Shown: positions 6,034-7,376 of the stretch, in pieces
Layout: every line of letters starts with the position of its first letter
Position numbering within the stretch: position 1 is the first letter of the stretch
Assembly: GCA_009705185.1 (NCBI GenBank)
Contig: WLCS01000044.1
Coordinates: 1 to 7,376 of the forward strand
Source of the DNA: Actinomycetota bacterium
Lineage (GTDB): Bacteria > Actinomycetota > Actinomycetes > Nanopelagicales > Nanopelagicaceae
DNA length: 7,376 nt
Direction of reading: 5' to 3'
The notes under the pieces: generated by a model
What the model was told of the DNA's origin: nothing
Seen by the model: only the letters and a program-made list of their open reading frames with translations
Database searches by the model: none
Translations under genes and position numbers: made by a program

Positions 6034-7035
6034 ATGAAAGAGATGTCTCCGGACGAGATTCGCTCTTTCCAACAGGACCGCGGTTTGCATGTCACTGGCG
6101 AACTTAACGATGCAACTGTGCGTGCAATCGAAGAAGCCCGCTGGAAACTAGGGGATCGCTCGCTCTACCTTCAAAACTCTCCGTTGATGCGCGGAGATGA
6201 TGTTGCTTCGCTGCAAGCACGACTCACTGAGATGGGTTTTCACTGCGGTCGTGTCGATGGAATTTTTGGTGAGATGACAGAAAGTGCTGTGAAAGATTTC
6301 CAAAAATCGGTAGGTGTTGTAGTTGATGGAAAATGTGGGCCAGCAACAATTATTGCTCTGTTAAGGCTGACAAAAATTGTTTCTGGTGGAGCACCAACTG
6401 CTCTTCGTGAAAGTGCGGTTCAGAAAAATCGCGGGCCAGCTCTTGCCAACAAAGTTATTGTGATTGATCCGGGTTCACAAGATTATGAAAAAGAAATTGT
6501 CTACGACATTGCTCAAAGACTAGAGGGAAGACTGCTCGCACTCGGTGCAAGTGTTTTTCTCACACGCGGTGTTAATAACAACCCAAATGAAAATGATCGA
6601 ATTACATTTACTAATCAAAATGGCGCAGATTTATTAATTTCTTTACACGTAGATACACACCAGAGCCCTGAAGCACATGGTGTTGCAACATTCTTTTACG
6701 GCAACGACCAACATGGTGTGCATTCAATTGTTGGGGAAAGGTTTGCATCTCTTGTGCAGCGCGAACTTTGCGCTCGAACCGATTTTCTCAACTGCCGCAC
6801 GCATGCCAAGACATGGGATCCACTTCGTTTAACAAGTGCACCTGCAGTCCGTGTTGATCTCGGTTATATTTCAAATCCCGGAGATGCTGCTCGTTTATCG
6901 CGTGCTGAATTTAGAGATACAGTCGCAGAGAGCTTCATTATTGCGATTCAACGACTTTATTTAGCGGCTGAAGATGATGCAAAAACAGGGACTTTGCGAA
7001 TTTCAGACCTTCGGGGTGCTGGCCTTCGTAATTAA
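6034..7035 (+). CDS. cwlM: CwlM-like pseudo-amidase, probable peptidoglycan synthesis regulator
   Basis: In mycobacteria CwlM is a cytoplasmic, PknB-phosphorylated activator of MurA rather than a wall hydrolase; this protein has the same layout. Of 333 residues, 5-36 are the second half of a first peptidoglycan-binding repeat (FQQDRGLHVTGELNDATV), 52-112 a full second repeat (RGDDVASLQARL to GKCGPATIIALL), and about 140-310 an N-acetylmuramoyl-L-alanine amidase (Amidase_3) fold. Zinc and catalytic residues are degraded: IDPG is followed by S148 instead of His, the loop after it is very short, and D275 stands where active enzymes have Glu; E154 and H205 (SLHVD) remain. No signal peptide is present, fitting a cytoplasmic role. 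The tail holds T318-G-T320, in the region of the mycobacterial phosphothreonines. In-frame TAG at 6016-6018 excludes a longer N-terminus, so the half repeat is genuine. Mycobacterial CwlM is about 406 residues. Catalytic inactivity is inferred. Confidence 0.85.
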   Translation: MKEMSPDEIRSFQQDRGLHVTGELNDATVRAIEEARWKLGDRSLYLQNSPLMRGDDVASLQARLTEMGFHCGRVDGIFGEMTESAVKDFQKSVGVVVDGKCGPATIIALLRLTKIVSGGAPTALRESAVQKNRGPALANKVIVIDPGSQDYEKEIVYDIAQRLEGRLLALGASVFLTRGVNNNPNENDRITFTNQNGADLLISLHVDTHQSPEAHGVATFFYGNDQHGVHSIVGERFASLVQRELCARTDFLNCRTHAKTWDPLRLTSAPAVRVDLGYISNPGDAARLSRAEFRDTVAESFIIAIQRLYLAAEDDAKTGTLRISDLRGAGLRN

Positions 7036-7093
7036 GCTGCTGTGCGACTAATTCGTTAGCAACCATTGCGGGGCGTATGGGAGACTTATCCTT

Positions 7094-7376
7094 ATGTCCG
7101 ACATTTCAGTTCGCTATCAAACCGGTGCTCCGCAAAATCTTGAGAAGAGATTTGCTACTCGCGCCGCCGGTATGTTGCCTTCTGAAATTCGTTCGCTCTT
7201 TGCCGTTGCCTCACGCCCTGAAATCGTTTCTCTAGCGGGAGGAATGCCTAATCTTTCTGCACTTCCTATGGAGATGATGGCAGGTGTTGTTAACGAACTC
7301 ATTCTCACCAACGGATCTGAAGCTCTTCAATATGGAAGCGGGCAAGGTCATCCAAAATTGCGTGAGCAAATTTGTG
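7094..7376 (+). CDS. Class I/II PLP-dependent aminotransferase, N-terminal part only
   Basis: Only the first 94 codons are in the window; the rest, including the PLP-binding lysine, lies beyond the right edge. The segment shows the N-terminal hallmarks of the fold-type I group near 2-aminoadipate/aromatic aminotransferases (LysN/ARO8-like): MLPSEIRSLF (27-36), SLAGGMPN (46-53) with LP at 57-58, and the substrate-contact stretch LQYGSGQGHPKLR (78-90). It starts directly with the aminotransferase domain, so it is not a MocR-type regulator with an N-terminal GntR helix-turn-helix. Substrate cannot be named from this fragment. The 58-bp gap after the cwlM-like gene (7036-7093) holds no terminator; GGGAGA at 7079-7084 is a possible ribosome binding site, though 9 nt from ATG 7094 is rather far. 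By synteny with other actinobacteria, parB and parA might follow further right (inference). Confidence 0.85.
   Translation, partial: MSDISVRYQTGAPQNLEKRFATRAAGMLPSEIRSLFAVASRPEIVSLAGGMPNLSALPMEMMAGVVNELILTNGSEALQYGSGQGHPKLREQIC

Noticed and set aside
7048..7059. CTAA-TTCG-TTAG mini-hairpin after the cwlM-like gene, considered as a terminator
   Set aside because: The stem has only four AT-rich pairs and no T-run follows, so it does not support termination.
1..7376. CRISPR array, insertion sequence, attachment site or defence/toxin system
   Set aside because: I saw no direct repeat series, transposase motif, tRNA or accessory gene; genes follow conserved core synteny and composition looks even.

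Overview
The window looks like a piece of core chromosome from a small-genome, moderately AT-rich actinobacterium. The gene order cca (reading left), then NUDIX hydrolase, DUF6049 protein, murJ, trxB, trxA and cwlM-like gene (reading right) matches the origin-proximal block of Mycobacterium (pcnA, mutT4, Rv3909, mviN, sigM and its anti-sigma gene, trxB, trxC, cwlM). Base composition judged by eye is in the mid-40s percent GC, the proteins are short for their families and the gaps are tiny. This fits streamlined freshwater Actinomycetota of the acI/Nanopelagicales type (Planktophila/Nanopelagicus-like); that placement is inferred from synteny and composition, not from a search.

Layout: positions 1-1317 on the minus strand hold most of a CCA-adding enzyme whose C-terminus lies off the left edge. 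A 32-bp divergent gap (1318-1349) separates it from a rightward block. There a NUDIX hydrolase (1350-1946), a secreted, membrane-anchored DUF6049 protein (1943-3043) and the lipid II flippase MurJ (3033-4667) overlap each other by 4 and 11 bp and are probably translated together. After 27 bp come thioredoxin reductase (4695-5624), a 57-bp gap with a palindromic hairpin, thioredoxin (5682-6005), a 28-bp gap with a possible hairpin over the ribosome binding site, and a CwlM-like pseudo-amidase (6034-7035). A class I/II PLP aminotransferase starts at 7094 and runs off the right edge. No gene-free stretch exceeds 60 bp, and I saw no tRNA, rRNA, insertion sequence, CRISPR array, prophage or other sign of transfer.

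How the genes fit together: murJ, the DUF6049 gene and the cwlM-like gene point to control of peptidoglycan precursor supply and export; trxB and trxA form a complete NADPH-thioredoxin couple; cca and the NUDIX gene are nucleotide/RNA housekeeping. The window does not contain an obvious new system. What stands out is reduction: sigM and its anti-sigma gene are absent from the murJ-trxB junction, MurJ lacks the C-terminal pseudokinase seen in mycobacteria, the DUF6049 protein is about half the usual size, and the CwlM-like protein has lost the zinc-binding loop and half of one peptidoglycan-binding repeat, yet keeps the C-terminal Thr-Gly-Thr motif. Several start codons also sit right behind TANNNT boxes, suggesting leaderless transcription.
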